From Nematostella vectensis (Eukaryota; Cnidaria; Anthozoa; Actiniaria; Edwardsiidae), in assembly GCF_932526225.1 (NCBI RefSeq), contig NC_064041.1, forward strand, positions 9,654,813 to 9,718,812: DNA of 64,000 nt, read 5' to 3'. Below the pieces are notes generated by a model that searched no databases, was not told the origin of the DNA, and saw nothing but the letters and a program-made list of their open reading frames with translations. This document shows positions 51,701-62,647 of the stretch, piece after piece; position 1 is the first letter of the stretch; each line of letters opens with the position of its first letter. The position numbers and the translations under genes are program-made.

Positions 51701-54599
51701 ACCTGATTGTACAAACAGCCTGACTGGGGTGCTCCTACGGTTCAGGGAGGACAATGTTGCATTGGTAGCTGATATAGAAGGGATGTTCCTTCAGGTCGGA
51801 GTTAGAGAAGAAGACCAAGATTCTCTGCGATTTCTTTGGTGGGACAAAAGCTCTGATGACCCTCCAGAAGAATATGCTATGAACGTGCATGTCTTTGGGG
51901 CAACCGACTCGCCTTGTGCAGCCAACTGGACACTCAAGAAAACTACAACTGACAATGCTGGTGACTTTGGAGATACCACCATCGAAACTGTCCTGCATAA
52001 TTTTTATGTGGATGATGTACTAAAAAGCGTAGACACGAGTGCGAGTGCAGTCACGCTTGCGAACGAGTTAACCGAACTTTGTGGTAGAGGAGGGTTCAAC
52101 CTCACAAAGTTTATGAGTAACAGTAGGGAGGTCCTTGCTGAAGTGCCTATCGAGAAGAGGGCAGCACCAACGCTTGATTTAGATCTTGATGAACTCCCAG
52201 TCGAGCGGGCACTTGGAGTTAGATGGAACGTGGAGACAGACACCTTCGGGTTCAAGGTGAGCAACACTGAGAAGGCTGATACTATGAGAGGAGTACTATC
52301 GACAATCAGCTCTGTCTTTGACCCTTTGAACTTTGCTGCACCAGTGATAATGCGTGGCAAGCAGATCATGCAAGCCCTATGGAGGCGGAAGGCACCATGG
52401 GACGAGCCGCTCAGTGGAGACATTCTGCGTGAGTGGCAGACATGGAAAAGGGAACTTGTACGGCTTGAAGATTTGTCCATCCCCCGATGCTACTTCAGCA
52501 GGCCAGACCATGAAGGTGTTGGACTACAACTCCATCACTTTAGTGATGCCTCGGAGGCAGGATACGGGTCAGTAAGCTACTTACGAATCGAGTACCCGGA
52601 CGGAATGGTGGAGTGTGCTTTCGTCGCCGGAAAGTCAAGGAATGCACCTATTAAAGGCTCAACCATCCCAAGGCTGGAGCTACAAGGAGCCCTACTGGCA
52701 ACACGGGTGGACCAAGCAGTTCGCCGAGAACTGGACCTGAAGCCTGACAGAGTCGTGTTTTGGACTGATTCGATGATAACACTTAACTATATCAATAATG
52801 AAACCCGCAGATTCCAGACGTATGTAGCCAACAGGGTTACAGAGATTCGCGAAGCGACTAATCCTGACCAATGGCGACACTGTCCGGGAAAACTAAATCC
52901 TTCCGACGAAGTAAGTCGAGGTCTAACCATAGATGAGTTTCTCCGGGATGAGCGATGGCTTAATGGTCCGAGTTTCTTGAGAGAGTCAGAAGATCAATGG
53001 CCAGATAATAAATTTGATGCCCTGTCTGAAGAAAGTCTGGAGATAAAGAAAGAAGTGTTCTTCACTGACCTGGAGCCAGGAGATGGCCTGGAAAAGCTTC
53101 TAACCGACACTTCTGATTGGATGAAGACCATTCGAAAGGTTGCGTGGGTAATGAAGTTTGTGGAGTGGTTGAAGACAAGAAAGCATGCAAAGCCTACTGA
53201 AAAGACACCTGGAGAGTCAGAGAGCAAGCTAAGTCCAGAAGACATAGAACGCGCCAAGCGACGAATAGCTGTACTAGTACAGCGGGAAAGTTTCCCTGAA
53301 GAAGTGAAGGCTCTGAAGGCAGGAAAGGAGGTGAATGTTGCTAGTGCTATCTTGAAGCTTAAGCCGGTCATGAAAGGCGATGAAGTTATGAGAGTTGGAG
53401 GAAGGATCTCGATGGCACCGATGAGTGATGATGCCAAGAATCCCATGATATTGCCGAAACAGAGTCATATCACTACTATCTTGATCCGCCACCTACACGA
53501 AAGCAACGGTCATTGTGGCGTGGAACAAGTACTATCCCTGCTGAGAGAGCAGTTTTGGATTGTGAAAGCGAGAGTGGCCATCAAGGCTGTTCTTGGAAGA
53601 TGCATTCATTGTCGCAAGCAAAGAAGAACTACTTTGAAGCAAGAGATGGGAGATCTACCTAGAATTCGGATGATCCCTTACGAGCCACCCTTTACGTATA
53701 CAGGTATTGACTATTTTGGACCGCTATATGTTAAGCGGGGAAGAGGAAGAGTGACTGAGAAGCGCTGGGGAGCTATCTTTGTTTGCATGAACTCCCGAGC
53801 AGTTCATCTCGAGTTAGCTAAGTCGCTAGAGACGGATGATTTCATACTCGCTCTGATGAGGTTCCTGAATCGCAGGGGCCATGTTGTGGAACTGTGGTCG
53901 GATAACGGGTCCAATTTTGTGGGAGCTGATCGGGAGATACGTGAACATCTGGAAGGAATGGATCATGACAAGATCGGACGTGAGTGTTCTGCGAAAGGAT
54001 GCAAGTGGATCTTTAATCCACCTGGAGCCACCCACATGTCAGGCGTGTGGGAGAGGATGGTGAGAGTCGTCAAGCGAAGTCTGAAGGCGATCCTGGGGAA
54101 GAACCCCCTCAACGATGAAGTGCTGACCACCGTGTTTACTGAGGCAGAACGTATCGCGAATTCAAGACCGCTAACCCGGAATCCAGAGAATCCTGATGAT
54201 GAGGATCCTCTTACGCCCAATCACTTTCTGAACGTGCGACCTACGATGAATCTTCCTACGGATACGGATGAACGGGCAGATAAGTACAGTCGGAAGCGGT
54301 GGAGACAAGCGCAATTACTTGCTAACCACTACTGGCGTCGCTGGTTGAAAGAGTACATTCCTTCCTTGCAAGTTCGAAGCAAGTGGAACAGGAAACAGCG
54401 AAACCTACACGTCGGAGATATAGTGCTCGTTGCGGACGACAACGTTGGACGAAACAACTGGCCTCTTGCGCGCGTGATTGATGTGTTTCCTGGCGTGGAT
54501 GGATTGGTAAGGAGTGCAGAGGTGCGCGGTAAAGGGACGACCTACAAGCGCCCGGTAACCAAGTTGTGTCTGCTGGAAGCCGAGGATGAGGATGTCTAG
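48735..54599 (+). CDS. BEL/Pao retrotransposon polyprotein (gag-protease-RT-RNase H-integrase), intact
   Basis: One open frame of 1,954 residues starts 20 bases after the left LTR. In order: coiled coil (about 90-210); gag with the DUF1759-type region (about 285-470); two zinc knuckle-like motifs (about 520-570, the second CHICLRPGHMRDRCH); aspartic protease (about 665, LLDNGSRG); reverse transcriptase (about 960-1150) with FYVDDVL at about 1089; RNase H (about 1265, HFSDASEAGYG); integrase zinc finger (H-x-C pair, about 1585-1625) and core with D, D (WSDNGSNF, about 1721) and E (GVWERM, about 1766); and a C-terminal DUF5641-type domain. Gag and pol are in one frame with no shift. No env-like frame. 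The element copies itself by reverse transcription and integrates into DNA. It appears able to be autonomous. Confidence 0.95.
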   Translation: MNTEDYYLGNMSENEASSEVERIESKKRSLGGYLGRVSIHMKELKTCLDDPSRANEIQTALNELQSALNNYEDCYQSYILEELATDEFNRVKEKFEETRNECETTTKLANERLKKGKSNSTKSRLSSRSRKLREKIEMKKLLLQQEEEIAQHRMDLERKKIELEYEQKARACKLKFQVQIAEKEAELLEERGSESDSCVSEEYKGDVGVMPPMSQEEKLMKWTEQCDPIPDNPRPDTPKLMEGPSHPKDPIPERKPQINDQKAPPSSYRKTPFGFLPVNSTDVMLKLTMLQAMQPVKFSGNPSDFPNFRKRLRDNLEDEILSDSQKVEFLPKFLSGEAFEVVERVSGCSYSVIVDILEDRYGQPATVAASCIDNLTRGPRLNNHDYKGLRDFAEQLESSSKKLVGEYAIEASTISNMKQIVRRLPQYLVNKWGDVSYKIREKGGIPKISDLADYVKRQAAIKNDPGFVNLSMSENKGGGDKRPEQGGKGKNYQKQTSVFKTDMEGSPPETTMGKQAPIKTCPCCQGEHRLSDCANFKGRDLPGRWRLVKEKRLCHICLRPGHMRDRCHTTTFCNCKSERKHHTLLHNPPRAKDDPPKELNSSAGEGTTEGPPRRDHAQGTRGGEPHRQTEQYATFSERATGTVLLHVVPVKLIAPNGNSLTTYGLLDNGSRGTMISSEVSAKLEPKGHTEEISITTMMGSSKEQIEVVEFELQHASGEGDRIPVTEGLVTKKFNVNEKCLPKDIDRDAHPHLRDIEIPSVDMPKVSVLIGKDVGYAHEVFEVRRPATKASDLKALRGPLGWVITGTLQGETSCKEVNLNFADYKKELQHQIERFWDLESFGTKSVGTDKGSPSFISHHLSREDRKAIDKLEKTITKRDGHYETGLLWRDDDVTLPNNRNEADKRLNSLKRKFSREPGLEEKYRAAMEKYITKGHARKLSPEEAQETGPRTWYLPHFAVTNINKPGKLRIIFDAASEYQGTSLNKNLLHGPDCTNSLTGVLLRFREDNVALVADIEGMFLQVGVREEDQDSLRFLWWDKSSDDPPEEYAMNVHVFGATDSPCAANWTLKKTTTDNAGDFGDTTIETVLHNFYVDDVLKSVDTSASAVTLANELTELCGRGGFNLTKFMSNSREVLAEVPIEKRAAPTLDLDLDELPVERALGVRWNVETDTFGFKVSNTEKADTMRGVLSTISSVFDPLNFAAPVIMRGKQIMQALWRRKAPWDEPLSGDILREWQTWKRELVRLEDLSIPRCYFSRPDHEGVGLQLHHFSDASEAGYGSVSYLRIEYPDGMVECAFVAGKSRNAPIKGSTIPRLELQGALLATRVDQAVRRELDLKPDRVVFWTDSMITLNYINNETRRFQTYVANRVTEIREATNPDQWRHCPGKLNPSDEVSRGLTIDEFLRDERWLNGPSFLRESEDQWPDNKFDALSEESLEIKKEVFFTDLEPGDGLEKLLTDTSDWMKTIRKVAWVMKFVEWLKTRKHAKPTEKTPGESESKLSPEDIERAKRRIAVLVQRESFPEEVKALKAGKEVNVASAILKLKPVMKGDEVMRVGGRISMAPMSDDAKNPMILPKQSHITTILIRHLHESNGHCGVEQVLSLLREQFWIVKARVAIKAVLGRCIHCRKQRRTTLKQEMGDLPRIRMIPYEPPFTYTGIDYFGPLYVKRGRGRVTEKRWGAIFVCMNSRAVHLELAKSLETDDFILALMRFLNRRGHVVELWSDNGSNFVGADREIREHLEGMDHDKIGRECSAKGCKWIFNPPGATHMSGVWERMVRVVKRSLKAILGKNPLNDEVLTTVFTEAERIANSRPLTRNPENPDDEDPLTPNHFLNVRPTMNLPTDTDERADKYSRKRWRQAQLLANHYWRRWLKEYIPSLQVRSKWNRKQRNLHVGDIVLVADDNVGRNNWPLARVIDVFPGVDGLVRSAEVRGKGTTYKRPVTKLCLLEAEDEDV

Positions 54600-54711
54600 A
54601 TACGGATCGGATTGGAGACTCAAGGGACAGACGTAGATAGTGTAATATAGAACGGACATTAGCGTTATGACAATACGTTTATAGTTATGAACCTCCTCCG
54701 CAGGAGTTCAT

Positions 54712-54722
54712 GGGGGGCGGGA
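54712..54722 (+). other. Polypurine tract of BEL/Pao element
   Basis: The run GGGGGGCGGGA directly precedes the right LTR, the normal place for plus-strand priming. One C interrupts it. Confidence 0.7.
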
Positions 54723-55114
54723 TGTTGTCGCCATTATCCGGGCTCCCTGTGTTAGAGGCCTGGTTCCGAGCTTTGCGCGGTCGCATAGCCTCGTGCAAAA
54801 CGTTTTCAGTTCGTCGAGAATTTCCTGGAGTTTTTTATTGGAGTTTTTGACCTGAATCTAATGAATATTGTATGGATTTGTTTTTGGATGGATTCCGCAC
54901 CCGTGTAAGTATCATGCGTTTGTATAATTAGCGGAAATTGCCATAATTTTCATCTTCAGTATTTGTTTATTTCAGCGAATCTCGTGGTAATTCGTGATAA
55001 TTTTGAAGTTGAAACTCGTGTAGAACTTTACCCGTGAATATCGACAAGTGGAAAATAAAAGTTGTGTTCATATCCAGAAGCATCTCATCTATCTGACCTA
55101 TCTGAATTCCAACA
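54723..55114 (+). repeat. Right LTR of BEL/Pao element
   Basis: 392 bp, the same length as the left LTR and the same by eye over its whole length. It is followed by GTTTT (55115-55119), matching the left flank, so a 5-bp target duplication is present. Identity of the LTRs points to a recent insertion. Confidence 0.92.
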
Positions 55115-55186
55115 GTTTTTTTTATTATTTAAAGATTTCATTTTTTATTTCATTCTCTGACGAGACGGGCGCAGTCATTTCTGTGT

Positions 55187-56476
55187 TTATTTTGGCTTGA
55201 ATTTGCCACCCACAAGGTCACGTGATCTATTAGCGCAAGTCTTGCCTACTTTGATTATTCTCAAATTCCACTCTTTGGTGCCTCTATTGTATTTTCTTGA
55301 TACCATCTGCTCTCCCTTATCATTGACTGCTTTCTCTCTGCCTTGGTGGAAGTTCCAATCAATTGCAGAAAGCTGCTTTCGGGCCTTATATGCTTCATAC
55401 CTATAACAGATAAAACAAATTTTTAATGTAACTGTGACTAACTTCCCTTTCCCTTTTAAAATCATAGGTATGAATTTGAATCTTCTAGATGTAATATCTA
55501 TTCAGAATACAAAGTTTATTTACTCTAATGATTTTGGTATATAATTATTATCATTATTATTATTATTATTATTTTCTGATTGATCCACATGGTATTTAGA
55601 TAACTGCTTCACAGTATGTTGTTTCTGCAGACTTCATGGCCACTAATCCCTGGCAAATGATGCTGAATTCCATTTAGTGTCATTGAAAGTCATGTGTCAT
55701 GACAAATGATGAAGCAAAAACCACTGCAGTTCCAGATAGTAGGAAATTAAAGATATATATTGACATTTGTGATTTTTTCTATTGGAAATGATTTCTAAAA
55801 TGGTGAGTGAATAGGGATTTATCCAAGTTTGAGTAAGTTTCATTAACAGAGTGTGTATTAACTTACTTGTCCCCCTGGTCACTGCCAGCTTCACTAAGAG
55901 ATATCTCTGGGTCTGCCATTTTGTTGTGGTGCTTTCCTACTGGGGTTGACGTTGGCGGTTCTGATAGAACGGCATAGAGACAAATGATTAGTAAATATTT
56001 CAAATAAAAGTAAGAAACTAAGATGAACATCTGGTATCGATTCAGAGAGTCTCATTAGGAGGACAAGAACGCGGTAAAAGTCTCACCTCGTATGGCTGCT
56101 GCCTTTTGTTTTGGTCCGCCAGTTGTTGTTTTTGTAAACCTAGAATAGACACAAGAAGTAGGAAAAAAAACATCTTTAGCAAAGCAAAGTAACGACCTAA
56201 AACCTCTCGAAAAGAATGCGATATATAGTTTTGTCTCTGATTGTCTCACCTCTCCCGGCGCCGAAGCTCTAAGGACAACAAATGGCTGGCAAACGCCGAG
56301 TCGCTCGCGTAAATAGACGCTTTTCTTAACTCCTGCCATGTGCTATAAACATCTTTCAGCAATCGAACGCGTATGTGTTGCTGCTCCCATGTTTTTTTTC
56401 TTTTCATTGGATCCTCTGGCGAAAGCATTGGTCGACCGCCGAGTCTCGTGCGAGCACCCGGGCTCCTTGAAGCCAT
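55187..56476 (-). CDS. Gene C: unrecognised protein whose last exon is cut by a nested transposon
   Basis: Exons: 56250-56476 (ATG at 56476, MASRSPGARTRLGGRPMLSP), 56087-56139 (FTKTTTGGPKQKAAAIRG), 55867-55960 and 55187-55400. The last exon encodes AIDWNFHQGREKAVNDKGEQ and KYNRGTKEWNLRIIKV. At 55246 it runs into the MITE, which supplies about 19 codons and a stop. As it stands the product has about 195 residues. The first exon is basic and helical (LLKDVYSTWQELRKASI). The IDWN ... YNR..KEW block resembles uncharacterised multi-copy proteins that I recall from cnidarians and fish, but I assign no function. The lost original end seems to lie beyond the transposon at 48199-48087. Confidence 0.6.
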
Positions 56477-59146
56477 GATTTTTTACGGAAAACGCGCAAA
56501 TAATTTCAAAATGGTAATAGCAATGTGTCAATTGGAAGTTTCTTCGAGGTTGTGACTGATAATTTAGACCGGATGGGCTCTTAGATAGCGTCGATTCTAA
56601 TAGATTCTTTTGTCTTCCCTTTACAATGGCGGAGTTTGAGGTTTCCGTCGGACCAGCAGATTGTTACGTAATCGACCGGAAGTAAACTGCTGACAATGCG
56701 GCTTTAAAAGCCAATTGCAGATCCGGCTTAATTTGGCCCGCATCAGAGATTAACGTACGACGGTATATTTTATTACCTCTACCGCGTTCGATTGACTCTT
56801 CTACTCTTTTTGGAAAAAGACAATTTGGACAAATCGGATAACTTTTTTCAAAGTTTTCTGCTCCCTCAGTAGAAAATTTGAAAAAATCCGAAAGATGACG
56901 TCAACATTAAAGCGGCAAAAACAAAATGACAGAAAAGTCTTCAACGAAACGAACCGTGGAAAAGAGCGGGCTTTTATCTAAAACTTGAAAATCGCGTTTT
57001 ATTCAATTTTCAGTAAATTCCGGAAAATGTTCTTTTTCCGGAATTCGTTTATACGAACGCTCCTGATAGAATCACTGGCTGAAACAGAAGTTCTAGAGGT
57101 AGCACGGAGTTTTCCTAGGTACGCCGTTTTCTTGTGCGAGAGATTTTGAGAATACATTACCTTAAAAAAATCACAAGCAAATAATAGGCTACCTCCCGTC
57201 TGAATTTCTCTGTTCGCCAATTAGTGCCAGGCGCGTACCCAGGATTGGCTGACGAGGGGTGCGCAGTTATAGGTATCATATGGAAAAAGCACAGTATTTT
57301 AAGGTTCCTTAATAAGTTGGCCCAATGTTTGGTCGCGAAAGGGAGATGCGCGCGCACCCTGCGCGCCCCTGTGGACACGCGTACGAAATGTGAAAGGGCC
57401 AACGGCCTGAAGAGTTTCAACACCTAACGTGAAGTTAATGAATACACTATGCTCATAATAGGTGCGCATACTTATTATACAGCAACCTTTGACTGCTCCC
57501 GCACAAGACTATTTTTCCGCACTATTTTTTTTTTAATAGGGGACAGAGGTATATTTTATTTATTTCTCACTTGTTTAGAACAACTACATTTTTCCCTTTC
57601 TCTTTGGTTCTAGAAGACCACTCTGTCACAGATTTCTCTGTGATGTAATCTCACGGTCCAGGTAGACTGCCCTATTTCCCTTCTAATTTGCATGTTTATT
57701 AAAAGGGGGTGAGTACCGAATGACTCTAACAAACGTACCAGCTCGGAAATTCACAAGTCCGGTACTACGAGGCTTTGTATCTTCATACAAAGGATTAGAT
57801 TTAGTTTTAAAAATTCTAACCCAAAATAAGCCTTGTATGCACAGTTAAGGAGTTTACTGTGTATACATGGCTTAAAGCTGGTTTTGAACAGTATCACGTG
57901 ATTCTAGATCACATACTCATTGGTTTATCATATAAGAGCTGTTGCAGGCTTTAAAATAATTGTGGGGGGGACGTGTCCCAAGTGCCCCACCCCCTGCTAC
58001 GGCCCTGCATATAATTCCTGTAAATATCAACAATGACAGCAATAAAGCCTAAACGATAACTGTTTAGTATTACTGGATTAAATGGAAACATTCTCTCTGA
58101 TATAGCCTCATTCAATAGCCTCTGACAACCGCCATATTGACGCCCTAGCATAAAGTCAATGCGATACATTCGGTTTAATTTGTTAAATAAAGTATCAAAA
58201 AATTTTTAGATGGTTTTTAGATGGTTATTTCGAGATTTTATCACATCATGTGCCTTCCAATATTAAATGAAAACAATAACAAAGGTGTGGCTGACAATAG
58301 CTCTTTAATCTTAGTCTCCCTATGAATCGAACAAGAATTTGCATATGCTAAAATATGTACAAGGTATAGACTTAACCATATAGGGTACGGCTATTAGATA
58401 TCTGGCAAGTCGGTAACGAGATTTATTCGCCACAGAAAGCCGAAGGCAGAAATAAAATCGAACAAGTAAGCATCGACAAAAAGCACCACCAACTCCAAGT
58501 AAAAGAAATGGGCCGCAAAAAAAAAAAAAAAAAAAAAAAAACAGGGAAACAACCAGTTACCGTCAGATATCACAAATGACCGGTCCATTATCTTAGAATA
58601 ATAAAACGCTCATCCCATGCTTATTTTTGGTGCGTTTCAGGGCTCTTAAAATAAGTACCTAGCCATTTGATTGAAACACTCTGTTCGGAAAGAGTCCTCA
58701 TGCCCTGTCTAGGTAGTCTAGAATACGGCTGTTTCCAAATGCAGTACATACAAATCACCTAAATCGCAATATTACAGCTGTTTTCAATATCATGCGAGCT
58801 CTAATCGACGAGTTCCAAAAGCTTAATCGCTTCTGGCTTCCGTCATTTAAAATCCTTGAAGCGAATTCAGTGGCTACCACTTAAATGGTTTACCCAATCA
58901 AGCTCATTCTCTGAAAGGCGTTGACCAATCAAAGAGCACCAGATTTTATTCCGTTAGTTTAAACAGGGAAGTCCTTACACTTCTCTGGTTTAAAGGCAGA
59001 AGCCAAAAAGCGCCTTAGCAATTGGAAAATGTTGACGAGATTTTGAAATATTGAAAATCGTGGTTAAAGGAAATAAAATCATAACATTTCCATCTAATCC
59101 TCTTATATCCCTTAAAATTACTCAGTAGCTGTCTTAAATTCTGCAG
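56477..59146. other. Intergenic region between gene C and NCS-1
   Basis: It has the gene C promoter and NCS-1 3' UTR but no other supported gene. It contains a right-end fragment of the TTAA-type MITE (about 56590-56706, CCGGAAGTAAACTGCTGACA next to TTAA), a short piece like the CAGGCCCGTACCCAGG element at about 57228-57250, a fragment GTCCCAAGTGCCCCACCCCC at about 57970-58010 that also occurs at about 28600-28640, and a poly-A run at 58515-58541. Confidence 0.5.
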
Positions 59147-62100
59147 TCAGACCAGCCCGTCGTAGAGTGAAAGCGCTTGAATGATTGATGGGTCCGCTTT
59201 AGATCCTTCCCGGAACTCCTCCATAGACAGCTTGCCGTCATTATTCTAAGAAAAATGGGTTGAAAAGGTTTAAAGCATTAGAGAGAATTCATTTGAAATT
59301 CGGGCATCCTACGGCCAAGAATCGTGTAATAAGATAATATCAATAGCTTTGGAAGTGTGTCAAAATTAAATCGTTACAGTTTGCACCATCATGAAAAACA
59401 GGAATGCCTATTGAGTTCAAATTGACAAAAAGTGCTTTTGGCCGAGAATTCAGAATAAATCTAAACAACTCCCTATAAAGATATTTAGATGGGAACGCCA
59501 CACGATGACAAACATTTTTACGTTTTTAATGTAGTAAAACTGTTGCTAGAGACTTTTAAATGTCCTGGCACATATAAGATTTTTGACGACAGTGATGGAA
59601 ATTGCTTGAGCCAGGAACTACGAGGGGTTCATGAAGGAAGAGGATTTCATACCGTGTCCATCTGCGCAAAGATGCGATTCACCCTCTTCTCCGGCGTATC
59701 CTCATCGTCAGGAAGCTTGACAAGGCTTGCCTAAAGATAACACCGATGAGTGCCGTGATAATATCGTAACGTGCCGTGATAGTTCCGTGACAGAAGCGTG
59801 ATAGTATCGTGACCGTGTCGTGATTGTATTCTGACCGTGCTGTGATAGTGCCGTGGGCGAGTATCGTGACCGTGCTGCGATAGAACCCTGGTGGTACCGT
59901 GATTGTGACATTATAGTGACAGGAGCGTGTTAATATCGTGACCGAGTATTGTGACCATGCTGTGATAGTGTCGTGACCGTGTTGTGTCGTGATTTTATCG
60001 TAACCGTGTCGTGATAGTATAGTGACCATGCCGTGACCGTGTCGTGGTAGTATCGTGACCGTGTCGTGATAGTACCCTGGCCGCACCGCGATCGTGACAT
60101 TATTATGACAGTAGCGTGTTAGTATCGTGACCGTGTCGTGATTGTATCGTGACCGTGTCGTGATTGTATTGTGACCGCGTCGCGATAGTATCGTGACCGT
60201 GTCGTGATGTATAATAACTGTGTCGTGATAGTATCTTGACCGTGTCGTGATAGTATCTTGACCGTGCCGTTATACCATCGTGACCGTGTCGTTACCGCGT
60301 CGTGATAGTACCCAGGCCGTACCGCGATTGTATCATGACATTATCGTGACAGTAGCGTGTTACTATCGCGACCGTGTCTTGATTGTATCGTGACCGTGTC
60401 GTGATTGTATCGTGACCGGGCTGTCACATGGGAGCTGTTACTGGGATGTCGCTTTAACCCTTGAATCATATACATGATTAACACTAACCACCATTTTATA
60501 AATAGAATCCACTATGTGAAGCATTTCTTGTTTAGTGATACAGCCATCGCCGTCCAGATCGTATAACTTAAACGCCCCTGGTAAAAGGAATAAAATGATG
60601 AATATTCACATATAAAAACATACATCCTTACGGGCCTAAACCCTAAAGCTATCAATTTGGCACGATAGCGACGGTTTTAAAACACGAAAAATAAATTAAT
60701 CAGTAAACCGTCATAAACGACAGAAATCGACGATTGATTGACTATTCCCAAACGGAACAAGTATCTTGGATTCGCCGAGGTCGCGCAACAACGAATTTGG
60801 CTATAATAATACAAAGAGCTTTTGACAAGAAGTTTGCCCATTGTGTGACGTCATATAAAAGCACACAAATGAATCCCCGCGAGGGTAAATGGCGTTTGAA
60901 TCACAACAAACACCACACCCGAAGCCCTCTCGACGATAATACATTTGCGAATATGAATCGGTTTAATCTGTTTGATTATCTTCCCTGATACAAATTCGCA
61001 GTCAAAACTCGCCCTTCCAGGCTGAGAGATAAGAGCCAATGTCTGGCAGACAGTGTGACGCGTGAAGGGCCCGTGAAGAATGCGCGAAGGATGCGTGAAG
61101 TGATAAACTCGTTACTTACATTGTAGCTTTTCGTCAATACTTCCTCTGGACGTCACGGACAGCGCGCAGATAAATTCACGAAACTCAATATGACCATCCT
61201 AAACAAACGGAATATAATCAGTTTGTATTTCGGATTCAATGACCCAGCTCAACTAGAATAGCAATTAACCTTCGTCTATACCAAGCTCTTCAGCTTCCAT
61301 GCCTATTTCCAGAGGTGCTCGTTTGTATGTTGATGGAAATTATTAAGGTATTAAACAAGGGTTTCAGGAAGCGAGAAATAGATTGTTTTGTTTTTAGAAG
61401 ACGACGGGGCATCGGTGTTTTCAACTAATCCCTTCTAATTGCGTCTGCCATGTTAAATACAAACCATCAATAAATAAAACAGCCTTAATATATATATTTT
61501 TCTAAATCACACAAAAACACAACATTTCACGAAAATCTATCCCCCAAAACGACAAAAGCACACGGTTTTCAACACGTTTGCCTAGTACGACCTTTAAACA
61601 TGGCACCTGTTATCCGAGTGAAAGAGATAAACAGGTATTCGTTTAGCTCTTCATTAAAATTCCCGAGATCGCTTTCCTTAGCTGTGAACTCTGGGCTTTC
61701 CGTGGTGGCGTTTTCAGACATTTAAGCTTTACATGTGTGAACAGGCAGCGAAACCAAAAGAGAAGGTTGGGGAAAAAGTGCGAGCATATAAATAATCATC
61801 GATTCGTCATCGTCAGGTTCGAAGCATCTTACATTTTTCATACCCTGTTATTCACATGAGATATATACCAGCACAGTACCTCATTTTGCGACTTAATGTG
61901 CCTATAGTATTTACCTTATTTTCATCAAAGACATTAAAGACGAAAGAAGCGAATTTCGTCGAATCGCCATACGGGAAAAACTGTTTATAAATTTTCTGAA
62001 ATTCCTAGGATAAAAAACAAAAACAATAATCGATAAATAATTATCACCAGGCACTGTTTTCTGTGTGCAGCAAGCGATTAACCATTACACCCCGTTCTAA

Positions 62101-62647
62101 GCGAGCAGCTTAAACGTAATTAGATATTTTTATTTTGATATAGGCCGAAAGTTTAATTTGAAACCGCATACAGTTTTCAAAGCTAGAGATCGCTCTGCAA
62201 TTACGTAAATGGATTACACGGGGTTAAGTGTTCAAAATCTGCCTTGAAATATGCTAGAAATACCTGTTCGTTTAGACAGCCAGAAGGGCAGTCCTTCAAG
62301 AATCCCTTATACCTGTGGAAATAAATAATAATGAAAACGTTGGACTCGGCTTGACTTAGCCAAATAGTACCAAACAAAATAGCGTGCCCGCTTGTAATAA
62401 TTTACAGCCATTTACTTAAAAAAATATCGAGGACAAAATTGGCTTACCATTGATGCAATTCTTTCTCTGTAACTAAAGAAAAAATGAGCCATTAAATTAT
62501 TAAACGGATTCGGAGCTCTGCAAACGCAGTACAGACTTGTGTATGTGTTGTATATTGTATGAATACCAGATTAGCCCACTTACAATACGTTTTGTGAACC
62601 AGCTCTTGGACTAGTTCTGGTTGTAACTTGCTATTTTTCTTGCCCAT
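59147..62647 (-). CDS. NCS1: Neuronal calcium sensor 1 (frequenin)
   Basis: Eight exons: 62584-62647 (ATG at 62647), 62448-62472, 62264-62312, 61915-62004, 61120-61198, 60489-60577, 59653-59730 and 59147-59245 (TGA). They total 573 bases, 190 residues, the same length as NCS-1. MGKKNSKL gives the N-myristoylation signal. EF-hand 1 is inactive (DCPSG), as usual for the family. EF-hands 2-4 are intact: [24 protein letters not shown] and [12 protein letters not shown]. The end [10 protein letters not shown] matches frequenin. It binds calcium and regulates secretion, PI4-kinase and GPCR signalling at membranes. EF-hands 2 and 4 are each split by an intron. Every exon junction keeps the frame. 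Confidence 0.95.
59745..60420 (-). repeat. Minisatellite in NCS1 intron 6
   Basis: About 30 degenerate units of 20-22 bp share ATCGTGACCGTGTCGTGATA. It fills most of the intron between exons 60489-60577 and 59653-59730 and starts about 15 bp from the acceptor of the latter, without clear splice-site content. Confidence 0.9.

Larger units (their letters stand above)
48200..55246. mobile_element. TIR MITE interrupted by a BEL/Pao element
   Basis: The outer pieces 48200-48323 and 55115-55246 together make a MITE of about 250 bp of the same family as 12372-12584. Shared ends are GGACTTTCGCTAAGAGATCA at the left and CTATTAGCGCAAGTC at the right; shared interior is GCGCTCAGGCTTTTAGCGGC and GCGCTTACGA. 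TA flanks both ends (48198-48199 and 55247-55248). The retroelement inserted into its interior poly-T with a GTTTT target duplication. The MITE itself sits in the last coding exon of gene C. Confidence 0.8.

Noticed and set aside
59679..60086. Minus-strand frame of 135 codons in front of NCS1 exon 7
   Set aside because: Minisatellite-derived and in a different frame from the EF-hand protein.
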